From NCBI GenBank assembly GCA_934154445.1, contig CAKPGC010000008.1, positions 12,055-76,054 on the forward strand: a stretch of 64,000 bases of DNA. Direction: 5' to 3'. A program made the translations under genes and the position numbers. This document shows positions 56,444-64,000 of this stretch, piece by piece. The notes beneath the pieces were generated by a model. That model was given only the letters and a program-made list of their open reading frames with translations. It searched no databases and was not told the DNA's origin. Source of the stretch: an uncultured Clostridia bacterium. Lineage in GTDB: Bacteria; Bacillota; Clostridia; TANB77; CAG-508. Every line of letters starts with the position of its first letter. Position 1 is the first letter of the stretch.

Positions 56444-56480
56444 AAGTTACTATCTTTTAATTAAAAGTAGTAACTTTTTT
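56444..56480 (+). terminator. Terminator after the glycosyltransferase gene
   Basis: AAGTTACTATCTTTTAA pairs with TTAAAAGTAGTAACTT with small mismatches and is followed by TTTTTTT. Confidence 0.85.
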
Positions 56481-56514
56481 TCTTCCTCATATATATTATT
56501 ATGGGGGGTTTTTA

Positions 56515-57312
56515 ATGAAAATTGTATTTATCAAAAAAAATAATTTTTTATATTTATTTTTTATTATTTTAATTATTCTATTGATTATTACAAGTGTCTT
56601 TTTTATGAGATTTTCACCATCTTTTGCTGTAGAATTAACTAAGGACTCTTTCTTTAATATAGATATATCATCATCTCTAAATGATATCTCAAAGTCAAAT
56701 GAAAAAAAAGCATATCTCACATTTGATGATGGTCCAACAACTAAAGCAACAGGTAAAATTCTTGATATATTAAAAGAAGAAAATGTTAAAGCTACTTTTT
56801 TTGTTGTTGGTAAACATGTAAAGGAAAATCCTGAACTTGTAAAAAGAGAATATGATGAGGGGCACTTTATTGCTAATCATGGTTATAACCATAATAACAA
56901 ACTATTATATAAAGATATGATGAGCTTTAAAAATGAAATTGTTGCCACTGATTCAGAAATCTCAAAGGCCATTGGAATTGATAATTATTGCTCACATATT
57001 TTTAGATTTCCAAATGGTTATATGTCACATATATATACCAGTGAAAAAAAAGAAGCTCTTACCGTTTTGCATGATTTGGATTATGTATATGTTGATTGGA
57101 ATTGTTTAAATAAAGATTCCGAAAAAAAATATTCTAATGCTCAATTACTTAATAATTTGAAGAAAACTGCTAAAAATAAAGGCACTTTAATTATTCTGAT
57201 GCATGATACTGCTGATGTTAATAAAACTTATAACGTTCTTAAAGATTCAATAGATTATTTAAAATCACAAGGATATGAGTTTAGAAATTTTTATGATTTC
57301 GTAAACCTTTAG
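56515..57312 (+). CDS. Polysaccharide deacetylase (NodB/PdaA-like)
   Basis: 265 residues. N-terminal TM (residues 9-30). NodB homology domain with TFDDGPTTKATGKILDIL, FFVVGKHV, GHFIANHGYNHN with zinc histidines, RFPNGYMSH and IILMHD. It removes acetyl groups from peptidoglycan or a similar polysaccharide outside the cell. GGGG precedes the ATG. Confidence 0.92.
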   Translation: MKIVFIKKNNFLYLFFIILIILLIITSVFFMRFSPSFAVELTKDSFFNIDISSSLNDISKSNEKKAYLTFDDGPTTKATGKILDILKEENVKATFFVVGKHVKENPELVKREYDEGHFIANHGYNHNNKLLYKDMMSFKNEIVATDSEISKAIGIDNYCSHIFRFPNGYMSHIYTSEKKEALTVLHDLDYVYVDWNCLNKDSEKKYSNAQLLNNLKKTAKNKGTLIILMHDTADVNKTYNVLKDSIDYLKSQGYEFRNFYDFVNL

Positions 57313-57404
57313 TTTGTTGTAATTTAATTTTGAGTTTGTTATCGTTTTTTTGCTTCGTGCTTTTCCAATTGGTTAATTTTCTTTATTTTTTATAACTTTG
57401 GTAA

Positions 57405-57440
57405 ATATTATAGAACTTATTGGTTATAGTTCTATAATAT
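57405..57440. promoter_or_regulatory. 12-bp perfect palindrome before the XRE gene
   Basis: ATATTATAGAAC (57,405-57,416) and GTTCTATAATAT (57,429-57,440) are exact inverses with a 12-base spacer, just 5' of GGAGG. It is a likely operator of the regulator that follows. Confidence 0.6.
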
Positions 57441-57458
57441 TTGATATAGGAGGTTTCT

Positions 57459-57833
57459 ATGGACTTTAATATAGAAAAATTTAGTTATAGGTTAACTGTT
57501 TTATTAGATGAAAATAACATGACTCAAACTCAATTAGCCAAAAAAATTGGCACATCAAATGTAACAATTTGTAGATATTTGACTTGTGAAAGAATACCAC
57601 GTCTTGATGTTGTTACCAAAATCGCTTCTGTATTTCATGTTTCTTTGGATTATTTACTTGGTTTATCTGATGATAAGAACATTCAAATCTCTGACAAGAA
57701 TTCTGATTTGAATATTGCAATATCAATAGGAAAACTATATTCTTTAGATAGCAATTCTCATTTATCCAAAGCACAAATTGAATTAATAAAAAAATTATTA
57801 TTGGCTAATAAAGATTTTATACTTTCAGCATAA
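57459..57833 (+). CDS. XRE-family regulator
   Basis: 124 residues. The HTH spans residues about 7-65 (LTVLLDENNMTQTQLAKKIGTSNVTICRYLTCERIPRL), then a helical C-terminus. AGGAGG precedes the ATG. Probably self-regulated through the palindrome upstream. Convergent with the TSCPD gene; the two share a terminator. Confidence 0.9.
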   Translation: MDFNIEKFSYRLTVLLDENNMTQTQLAKKIGTSNVTICRYLTCERIPRLDVVTKIASVFHVSLDYLLGLSDDKNIQISDKNSDLNIAISIGKLYSLDSNSHLSKAQIELIKKLLLANKDFILSA

Positions 57834-57870
57834 AAAGTTGTCAAAAAGGGAAGTCCCTTATGACAACTTT
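57834..57870. terminator. Repeat-family terminator between convergent genes
   Basis: AAAGTTGTCA and TGACAACTTT with GGG/CCC inside. Third member of the hairpin family. The stop codon of the TSCPD gene is in the stem. Confidence 0.85.
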
Positions 57871-58107
57871 ATTCTTTCTAATGCTTTTGCTAATTGATCT
57901 GGACAAGATGTTCCTCTCATTCCACAAGGTATTCCTTTTAATCTTTTTATAGCTTCCTCAATTTTCATTCCTTCAACTAACCTTGATACCCCAACTGTGT
58001 TGCCTGCACATCCGTCCTTCAATTGTTACTTTTTTTATTATATCTCCATCTGTTTCTATTATCATTTCATAAGAGCAAACGCCCTCTGGTTTATATCTAT
58101 ATTCCAT
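57858..58107 (-). CDS. TSCPD-domain protein (TIGR03905-like), needs +1 frameshift at CGG
   Basis: 82 residues with a C dropped at 58,014. The ATG at 58107 begins MEYRYKPEGVCSYEMIIETDGD. Zero frame goes to CGG ATG TGC and soon stops. After the shift it reads GGCAGNTVGVSRLVEGM, then LKGIPCGMRGTSCPDQLAKAL, the full TSCPD pattern. The family is short and of unknown role; it resembles the end domain of ribonucleotide reductases and related proteins. It is immediately downstream of aspS on the same strand. Confidence 0.82.
58012..58014 (-). other. CGG +1 recoding site in the TSCPD protein
   Basis: Zero frame reads GAA GGA CGG ATG TGC. Dropping C gives GGA GGA TGT GCA GGC, reading GGCAG, the conserved motif. 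Confidence 0.85.
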
Positions 58108-58127
58108 TTTTTGTCTTCCTTCTATTT

Positions 58128-59882
58128 TTATTCTTTTTCATTTATATCTAACTTAATATGTACATCTTTTAATTGTTGCTCTGAAACAACTGATGGTGCT
58201 CTCATAAGAAGGTCTCTTGCTCTCTTATTTTTTGGAAAAGCAATAACTTCTCTTATATTTTGTGAATCTTCTATCAACATTACCATTCTATCAACCCCAG
58301 GAGCTGCACCTGCATGTGGAGGTGTTCCATATTGGAATGCATTATATAATGCTCCAAATCTATTTTTCACATCATCTTCTTTATATCCTGCAATTTCAAA
58401 TGCTTTTACCATTATCTCTGGATTATGATTTCTTACTGCACCTGATGCCATTTCATATCCATTACATACTAAGTCATATTGATATGCTAATATATCTAAT
58501 GGATCTTGTTTTTCTAATGCTTCCATTCCACCTTGTGGCATTGAAAATGGATTATGGTTAAAGTCTATTGTTCCTTCATCTGATAATTCATACATTGGAA
58601 AATCTACTATCCAGCAAAATCTATATACGTCTTTTTCTAATAGTTCTAATCTCTTTCCTAATTCTATTCTTATAAGTCCTGCTATTTTTTGTGCTGTTTT
58701 AAATTCGTCTGCTATGAAGAAAACACTTGAATTCTTAGCCATTCCAAATTCATTTTCCAATTGATTCTTTATATCTTCTGATATAAATTTTGCAATTCCG
58801 CCTGTAATTTCTCCATTTTCTTCATATTTAGTCCAAGCCAAACCTTTTGCTCCTACATCTTCTGATGTTGCATACTCTGTCATCTTATCAAAGAATTTTC
58901 TTCCTTGTTCTGCACCATTTGGTACTACTATTGCTTTTATTGTTTTTCCTTCAAATGCTTTAAAATCAGAATTTTCAAAACACTTTGTTACATCTTGAAT
59001 TATTAAAGGATTTCTTAAATCTGGTTTATCAATTCCGTATTTTTCCATTGCTTCTCTATATGGAATTTTTACAAAAGGACCCTCGTCAACTTTCCAATTT
59101 GTAAATTTTTTAAATGTATAAGGTACAACTTCCTCAATTACATTAAATACATCCTCTTGTGTACTAAATGCCATCTCAAAATCTAATTGATAAAATTCTC
59201 CTGGTGCTCTATCAGCTCTTGGATCTTCATCTCTAAAACATGGTGCTATTTGAAAATATTTATCAAATCCAGCTACCATTAATAATTGTTTAAATTGCTG
59301 AGGTGCTTGTGGTAGTGCATAAAATTCACCCGGATTTAATCTACTTGGTACTAAATAGTCCCTTGCTCCTTCTGGTGATGAATTTGCCAATATTGGTGTT
59401 TGAATTTCTGCAAATCCTAATTCATCCATTTTGTCTCTTAATGTTTTTAGAATTTTTGAACGAAGTAAAATATTATTATGTAATTTTTCGTTTCTTAAAT
59501 CTAAAAATCTATATTCTAATCTTAAATCTTCTCTTACTTCTTGTTCTGTATTTATTTCAAATGGAAGTACATTTTTGCATTTTCCTAAAATTTCTATTTT
59601 ATTTGCTATTACTTCAATTTCTCCTGTTGGAATTTTTGTGTTTTTGTTACTTCTTTCCACAACTTTTCCAGAAATGTGGATACAACTTTCTGTTGTTAAT
59701 TCTTTTGTTTGTTTTTGCAAATCTTCATCATTTATTACTATTTGTGTAATTCCAAATTGATCTCTTAAATCAATGAATACCATTGCTCCTAAATCTCTTA
59801 TTTTTTGTATCCATCCAGCTAATTCTACATCTTCATCAATGTTTGATATATTTAGTTCTCCACATGTTTTTGTTCTGTACAT
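58128..59882 (-). CDS. aspS: Aspartyl-tRNA synthetase AspS
   Basis: 584 residues. N-terminal OB-fold anticodon domain, then a class II catalytic core with FRDEDPRADRAPGEFYQLDFEM (motif 2) and GAAPGVDRMVMLI (motif 3), and the bacterial GAD insertion. Charges tRNA-Asp, and possibly tRNA-Asn if non-discriminating. Upstream of the TSCPD gene. No T-box leader is evident in the 100 bases before it. Confidence 0.95.
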   Translation of the reverse strand: MYRTKTCGELNISNIDEDVELAGWIQKIRDLGAMVFIDLRDQFGITQIVINDEDLQKQTKELTTESCIHISGKVVERSNKNTKIPTGEIEVIANKIEILGKCKNVLPFEINTEQEVREDLRLEYRFLDLRNEKLHNNILLRSKILKTLRDKMDELGFAEIQTPILANSSPEGARDYLVPSRLNPGEFYALPQAPQQFKQLLMVAGFDKYFQIAPCFRDEDPRADRAPGEFYQLDFEMAFSTQEDVFNVIEEVVPYTFKKFTNWKVDEGPFVKIPYREAMEKYGIDKPDLRNPLIIQDVTKCFENSDFKAFEGKTIKAIVVPNGAEQGRKFFDKMTEYATSEDVGAKGLAWTKYEENGEITGGIAKFISEDIKNQLENEFGMAKNSSVFFIADEFKTAQKIAGLIRIELGKRLELLEKDVYRFCWIVDFPMYELSDEGTIDFNHNPFSMPQGGMEALEKQDPLDILAYQYDLVCNGYEMASGAVRNHNPEIMVKAFEIAGYKEDDVKNRFGALYNAFQYGTPPHAGAAPGVDRMVMLIEDSQNIREVIAFPKNKRARDLLMRAPSVVSEQQLKDVHIKLDINEKE

Positions 59883-59939
59883 TATTATTCCTCCAATTTT
59901 AACTTATGTAATATAATATCACATTTTGCTAAATATTAC

Positions 59940-60245
59940 AATATATTTAAGATTTAAGTTTAGTTTTTTGCAAAAATAAATTATTTTAAACATCACTTAA
60001 TAAACCCATACAAAATAGGCTTTTTCAACATTATGTAAATAATATCTCTACAATAAGCACAGCTGTCCATCATACTCTTTGGTTTTTCTTATATCTTCAC
60101 CTTCTTTTATTCCACATCTTGTCTTTATTAATATGTTATATATTCCTCTTGCTAGTCGATAAAACCATAGTTATACATTTGTTTTGAACATTCTAAACAG
60201 CAAATTAAACCTGTATATTTAGACATAAAATGAACCCTCCTTATT
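59940..60245 (-). pseudogene. IS-like or element remnant
   Basis: On the minus strand a short frame MSKYTGLICCLECSKQMYNYGF ends early and is followed by other fragments such as TRCGIKEGEDIRKTKEYDGQL in another frame. No intact gene is present. The left edge shares the sequence TTTGCAAAAAACTAAACTTA with the transposase remnant at 62,200. Confidence 0.45.
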
Positions 60246-60273
60246 AAACTTTTTTGTCTAATAAGGAGGGTTC
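60236..60273. terminator. 15-bp stem hairpin
   Basis: GAACCCTCCTTATTA and TAATAAGGAGGGTTC are perfectly complementary. It may end the DUF2207 transcript or mark an element end. Confidence 0.6.
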
Positions 60274-60311
60274 ACTTCACAATTGAAAATGGCTCTTTAT
60301 TAAATTTGTTT

Positions 60312-62150
60312 TTATCTAAATCCTCCACCAGAAGAACCACCAGAAGAACTACCACCACTACTATAGCTGCTTCCACCACCACCGCTATCACGGTTACTTC
60401 CGCTATATGAGTGAGAATATTGTCTGGTAGCTTTTCGAGCTCTCCTTCTAGCTTCTCTTTCTGTACGCCTTTCATATCTTAAAGTTTCTCTTGCTAAAGC
60501 AGACACCATACCGGCTGATAAAGTTTTGGTATAAAGACTCGTATTTTCAACATTAATTTTTGAAATCTCTTTAAAATCAGGATACAACTTGCTAAATTGT
60601 TCTTCAACTTTATCTGCTATTCCTAGTAGTTGAGCAAATACAAGATAATCTTCTAATAGGTGTACTTGCACATTTTCTCTGTCTGGAATTAAACTATAAT
60701 CTAGTAAGAATTTTTTTAATCCTAAAAGTTTTAAAGCAGATTCTCTTACAGAACTATCAACATATTTAGTAATAATAGTTTTAGTTTTCCATAATTTCTT
60801 TGATGTTGTTATATCTTCTAAAATAAGTCTCTTTTGTTGTAATTTTATTGACATATCATTTATTAACATATCAAACCATCTATTCATAGTATGATGATTT
60901 GACCTACACCATTTTTCAAATTCTTTTGCTTCTAAAATATTGTTATCTCCACTAGCATGTTTAAGTATTCTCATTAAATACTTTTCTGTTTCATTCTTTG
61001 CCATAAATTCTGGAGTATCTACATCTTTAAAAGTTATAGCATAGGCATTATCTTTTAAATTAAATAAACCACCTCTAGTTTTTGAAAGTTCTATATATCC
61101 TTCTTTTATCCATTTTAATAAAATTGCTCCAACCAAGCCATTTTTACAATCATCTTCTTTTAGAATTTTATATTTTATCATAATCCAATAAGCATAATAT
61201 AAATCACCATCACATGGTATATCTCTAAAATATGTTACTTCATTATTTTTAATTTTTGGTCCTAAATCTAATGGTCTATATTCTATATTATCTTTATTAC
61301 TGTTGTATTTTTTTCTTCTAAAAGTTCTAAATACCATAATAAAAATTATAAAAACAAGGTAAGGACCATATACAGGTAAAAGAAATCTGAACTTAAGCCA
61401 ACCATCAAAAGAATCATCAGGAACTGTACTCATAGCAGAATCATATATATCATCAAACGAGTGGCTTGATGTATTTGTGGTATTAAATAAATTACTTTCA
61501 AATCTAACTAAACCTACCATATATTGAGAAGATGATAAATTTCCACCAGAATCTAAAACAATTTTCCCATCAACAAAATTAATAGTTCCATCATTTCCAA
61601 ATGCCCATATTTTTGCGTTATCTAATGAAAACTTATGATTTGAATGTATTGTAATTTTTGCATTTGATACTTTTTGATCTAGGTTTATAAAATTAAAATA
61701 TATTCCCTGTGTATCTGTATATTGAGTTATAAAATTACTAATATTATATTTTAGTGTATATGTATTATTACCATAATTGGAAATCCCCCAACATAATTCT
61801 ACACCATTTGAAACAGTATGTAATCCACATTTGTATGCTTTAGAATTAAAACTAGCACTTGTATTCCAAGAAGATAGATTTTGATATGTACTTCCTGTTT
61901 GGTCTGCAACACTAAAGTTTGAGATTTTAGAATTCCCCATTTTTGTATATGGTTTGAACCCTTCTGTTCCTTGAGTTAAATTAGCGTTCCATACTTCTGT
62001 AACAGTTGCATTTCCGCTATTGTCTATATAAACATCCATATCTATACTTTTAATAGAATTTGCACTAACTTGACTTATCAGAACAAAAAACATCATAATA
62101 AAAGTGCAAAACATAATTTTAATTAATATTTTTTTATTTAATTTTAACAT
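60312..62150 (-). CDS. DUF2207-family membrane protein
   Basis: 612 residues. Signal-like N-terminus (residues 8-30), an extracytoplasmic beta domain (NSIKSIDMDVYIDNSGNATVTEVW), a TM near residue 248-268, then a cytoplasmic helical part and a Gly/Ser-rich end SSGGSSSGGSSGGGFR that is typical of the family. Role unknown. IS-like remnants lie on both sides of it. Confidence 0.85.
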   Translation of the reverse strand: MLKLNKKILIKIMFCTFIMMFFVLISQVSANSIKSIDMDVYIDNSGNATVTEVWNANLTQGTEGFKPYTKMGNSKISNFSVADQTGSTYQNLSSWNTSASFNSKAYKCGLHTVSNGVELCWGISNYGNNTYTLKYNISNFITQYTDTQGIYFNFINLDQKVSNAKITIHSNHKFSLDNAKIWAFGNDGTINFVDGKIVLDSGGNLSSSQYMVGLVRFESNLFNTTNTSSHSFDDIYDSAMSTVPDDSFDGWLKFRFLLPVYGPYLVFIIFIMVFRTFRRKKYNSNKDNIEYRPLDLGPKIKNNEVTYFRDIPCDGDLYYAYWIMIKYKILKEDDCKNGLVGAILLKWIKEGYIELSKTRGGLFNLKDNAYAITFKDVDTPEFMAKNETEKYLMRILKHASGDNNILEAKEFEKWCRSNHHTMNRWFDMLINDMSIKLQQKRLILEDITTSKKLWKTKTIITKYVDSSVRESALKLLGLKKFLLDYSLIPDRENVQVHLLEDYLVFAQLLGIADKVEEQFSKLYPDFKEISKINVENTSLYTKTLSAGMVSALARETLRYERRTEREARRRARKATRQYSHSYSGSNRDSGGGGSSYSSGGSSSGGSSGGGFR

Positions 62151-62159
62151 TTTCCCCCC

Positions 62160-62710
62160 CTTATCGCTATATTACATTATTTGTTATAAATAGTCAATGA
62201 TAAATAAATTTAAGTTTAGTTTTTTTGCAGAAAGAAATTATTGATTTTAATATTCTTACTCTAAAATTTTCAAAGTTATATTCCTGCTTTTTAAACTTGA
62301 AATATTCTTCAATTCTCCATCTATCTAAATAACATCTTGCTGTCTTTATTACATCTTCTTTACTTTTTATTTGTATATTACTTGCTAACATCATTGGTGT
62401 TTCTCCTAATCCATATACTAATACTAAATTAATCCATTTCTTATTGGCGGTAATCTGTACTTTTATTACACTAGCATAACATTATTTTTCATCTATTGAT
62501 GAAGATATCTCATTTGATAAATTATAACTTAATCTATCTATTGTATAAGCCTTTTTGTTTTTTTATCTAATGCTCCTGCAATACTTAATAATAAGATATC
62601 TTTTGATTTTGAAATTCCATAAATCATATCCATCACAAATTTTGATTTTGGTTTGCTTGTACCTTCAGAAATTTTTTTAGAAAAACCTCCATTTTTTGTT
62701 TAGTGTATTT
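62160..62710 (-). pseudogene. Degraded IS4-type transposase
   Basis: The C-terminal piece (residues before 62,194) has CYLDRWRIEEYFKFKKQEYNFENFRVR, the Y-x-R-W-x-I-E-E motif of IS4-like DDE transposases. Upstream pieces lie in other frames with several stops (SKPKSKFVMDMIYGISKSKD). The frame breaks are not at CGG, so this is a true pseudogene, in contrast to the recoded genes. Confidence 0.75.
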
Positions 62711-62834
62711 TTTTAATTCAACTTAATTATACTAAAACAATGGCGCTTTTTCTTTATTTTCACATAAATTTCATAATTTTGTGGATAACGTTTCGGAATA
62801 TTTTCAAAAAACCGAAACTTAAAATTTAAGATAC

Positions 62835-62863
62835 TTGAATAAAAAAAACATTTCTGTTACAAT
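62835..62863 (+). promoter_or_regulatory. Promoter of the HD-GYP gene
   Basis: TTGAAT and TACAAT with a 17-base spacer, 35 bases before the start codon. Confidence 0.6.
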
Positions 62864-62897
62864 ACTTTTAGAATATTTTTAAAGGAAGAGGTTTAAA

Positions 62898-63828
62898 ATG
62901 TCAAAAGAAGTTTTTGATTTTTATGATAGAACAAGTTTAAAATCTTATAACTTAGATAAAACGATGCAATACCAATTAAATATTTTAGGAAGTTTGGATG
63001 TATTCACAAGACAACATTCTGAAAATGTTGCCAGTCTTGTTTGTAGAATATGTCAATATTTACACTGTTCAAAGGATTTTACCGAATATTGTACAATTTG
63101 TGCTTATTTACATGACATAGGAAAACAATTTATACCAGCTAGTATTTTACAAAAGCAATCAGCACTAACTGATGAAGAATTTGAAATTATGAAAACACAT
63201 ACAACTTTGGGTTATAAAATTTGTATGAATGATTTAAAGTTAAGACCTTTTGCAGCTGGGCCAATTTATCATCACGAGGCATTAAATGGTTCAGGGTATC
63301 CTCAACGGATTAACAAAAGATGACATTCCTTATGAAGCGCAAATCATTCGTGTTGCTGACGAATATGATGCAATTGTTAGTAAAAGACAATATAAATCTC
63401 ACGTTGATATTATAGACACTCTTAGAATTATAATAGATGAAACAAAACCTGAAGATAATTCTAATGATAATATTAAGATTCCTACATTAGGGAAAAATAA
63501 TCCTATCATTGTTAAAGCATTAATAAAAGTAATTATTGATGACACTGAATATGAAATATCTTGTATTATGGATTACTTAAAGGATTTAAAATCCGAAATC
63601 AAAAGACTCGAAGAAGTCGAAAAATATGATAAAAAAAGACTTTCTTCTAGTACTGATGATAAGAAAAATTATTATTTAGAAGGTATGAAGTATTTACTTA
63701 CTGGACAAGAAACCATTGATAATTATGCCGAAATATTGAATTCTTATAGAAATATTGTTAAAACAAAATCTGAACATATTGATAAATTATTCGAAGTGGT
63801 TAAAACCATTAAAAAAATGAAATTCTAA
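62898..63828 (+). CDS. HD-GYP phosphodiesterase, needs +1 frameshift at CGG
   Basis: 309 residues with a C dropped at 63,306. AGGAAGAGG precedes the ATG. HD metal residues are in YLHDIGKQFIP near residue 76 and the GYP signature in HHEALNGSGYPQ near residue 125-136. The shift comes right after it and gives GLTKDDIPYEAQIIRVADEYDAIVSKR, the expected continuation. Zero frame stops at TGA five codons later. Probably degrades c-di-GMP. The C-terminal 130 residues are helical and unassigned. Confidence 0.88.
63306..63308 (+). other. CGG +1 recoding site in the HD-GYP protein
   Basis: Zero frame reads CCT CAA CGG ATT AAC AAA AGA TGA. Dropping C gives CAA GGA TTA ACA AAA GAT GAC. Confidence 0.85.
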
Positions 63829-63852
63829 TTATTCGTGCTTGATAATAGTAAT

Positions 63853-63926
63853 ATTTTTGAAGATTTGGCATATACTATAAAATAAAAATGTTTATTTTAT
63901 AATAACAAATTTGCCAAATTTTCAAA
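63853..63926. repeat. Inverted repeat at the window end
   Basis: TTTTTGAAGATTTGGCA pairs with TGCCAAATTTTCAAAA over about 16 bases, with one or two mismatches, across an AT-rich loop. It lies between the HD-GYP gene and a possible next start at 63,993. Confidence 0.5.
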
Positions 63927-64000
63927 ATATAGGTTTAAAATAGATATGTCACAAATACATTGAAAATAAAATATTGAAAAGAGAGCACAAAAATGATATT

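Noticed and set aside
60272..60475. 67-residue frame overlapping the end of the DUF2207 gene
   Set aside because: It is an alternative frame of the Gly/Ser-rich tail, with low-complexity Val runs and no start signal.
10029..63308. Systematic sequencing or assembly error inserting C before GG
   Set aside because: Not fully excluded. Many other GG sites are unaffected, no shared motif or homopolymer surrounds the nine sites, and the affected genes are spread over the window. Raw reads would settle it.
63993..64000. Start of a further gene at the window end
   Set aside because: ATG with GAGAG upstream is suggestive, but only two codons are visible.
1..64000. tRNA, rRNA and CRISPR arrays
   Set aside because: I looked for T-loop motifs, rRNA segments and regularly spaced repeats and saw none. 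In particular no tRNA-Gly or tRNA-Arg that might explain the recoding lies in the window.

Overview
The window is chromosomal DNA from a very AT-rich Gram-positive bacterium of the Clostridia type. This rests on the AAGGAGG ribosome-binding sites, a Spo0A-type DNA-binding domain, class D-like sortases, AdhE, the MEP isoprenoid genes ispG-ispH and a PASTA-bearing penicillin-binding protein. No rRNA, tRNA or CRISPR array was seen.

Layout: (1) 1-5.5 kb: partial cysteine desulfurase, patatin-like lipase, WG-repeat membrane protein, and a sortase with a thioester-domain surface protein. (2) 5.5-12 kb: two-component system, MscS channel, rpoD and dnaG. (3) 12-17.8 kb: adhE, a receiver-less Spo0A-like regulator, an M23 peptidase, and an XRE regulator convergent with the 3' part of an M15-type peptidase gene. 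(4) 17,787-31,673: an integrative element of about 13.9 kb with its own large serine recombinase. It splits the M15 peptidase gene inside its zinc-binding motif; the 5' half of that gene lies at 31,665-31,931. The element carries a resolvase, a coupled set of tiny proteins, a ribosomal S6-like protein, a DNA methyltransferase, an AAA+ replication-type ATPase, and a non-coding, repeat-rich region that looks like an origin. (5) 32-42.6 kb: sortase, rsmA, yraN-dprA-comM, PBP, Rpn nuclease, ispG-ispH and an OmpR-type regulator. (6) 42.7-50.8 kb: one giant cyclic beta-1,2-glucan synthase gene. (7) 50.9-64 kb: small membrane proteins, two half-size TauE/SafE proteins, rarA, ruvA, an HD hydrolase, cell-wall enzymes, a TSCPD protein, aspS, a DUF2207 protein between IS-like remnants, and an HD-GYP protein.

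The main discovery is a recoding pattern. Eight otherwise healthy genes (nine sites) change reading frame by +1, always at an in-frame CGG codon. Dropping the C restores the frame and puts a glycine codon (GGA or GGT) where a glycine is expected. The genes are rpoD, the resolvase (two sites), the element methyltransferase, the large serine recombinase, the glucan synthase, a TauE half, a TSCPD protein and an HD-GYP protein. By my reading CGG is otherwise almost absent. I found only three in-frame CGG codons that must be read as Arg in the normal frame, two of them in the Spo0A-like gene. The nine preceding codons are all different in type or nearly so, and no wider motif surrounds the sites. 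This points to CGG itself, possibly poorly decoded or unassigned in this lineage, as a +1 frameshift or four-base (CGGN) signal. Both host and element genes depend on it. I annotate each such gene as one coding region and mark each recoding site.
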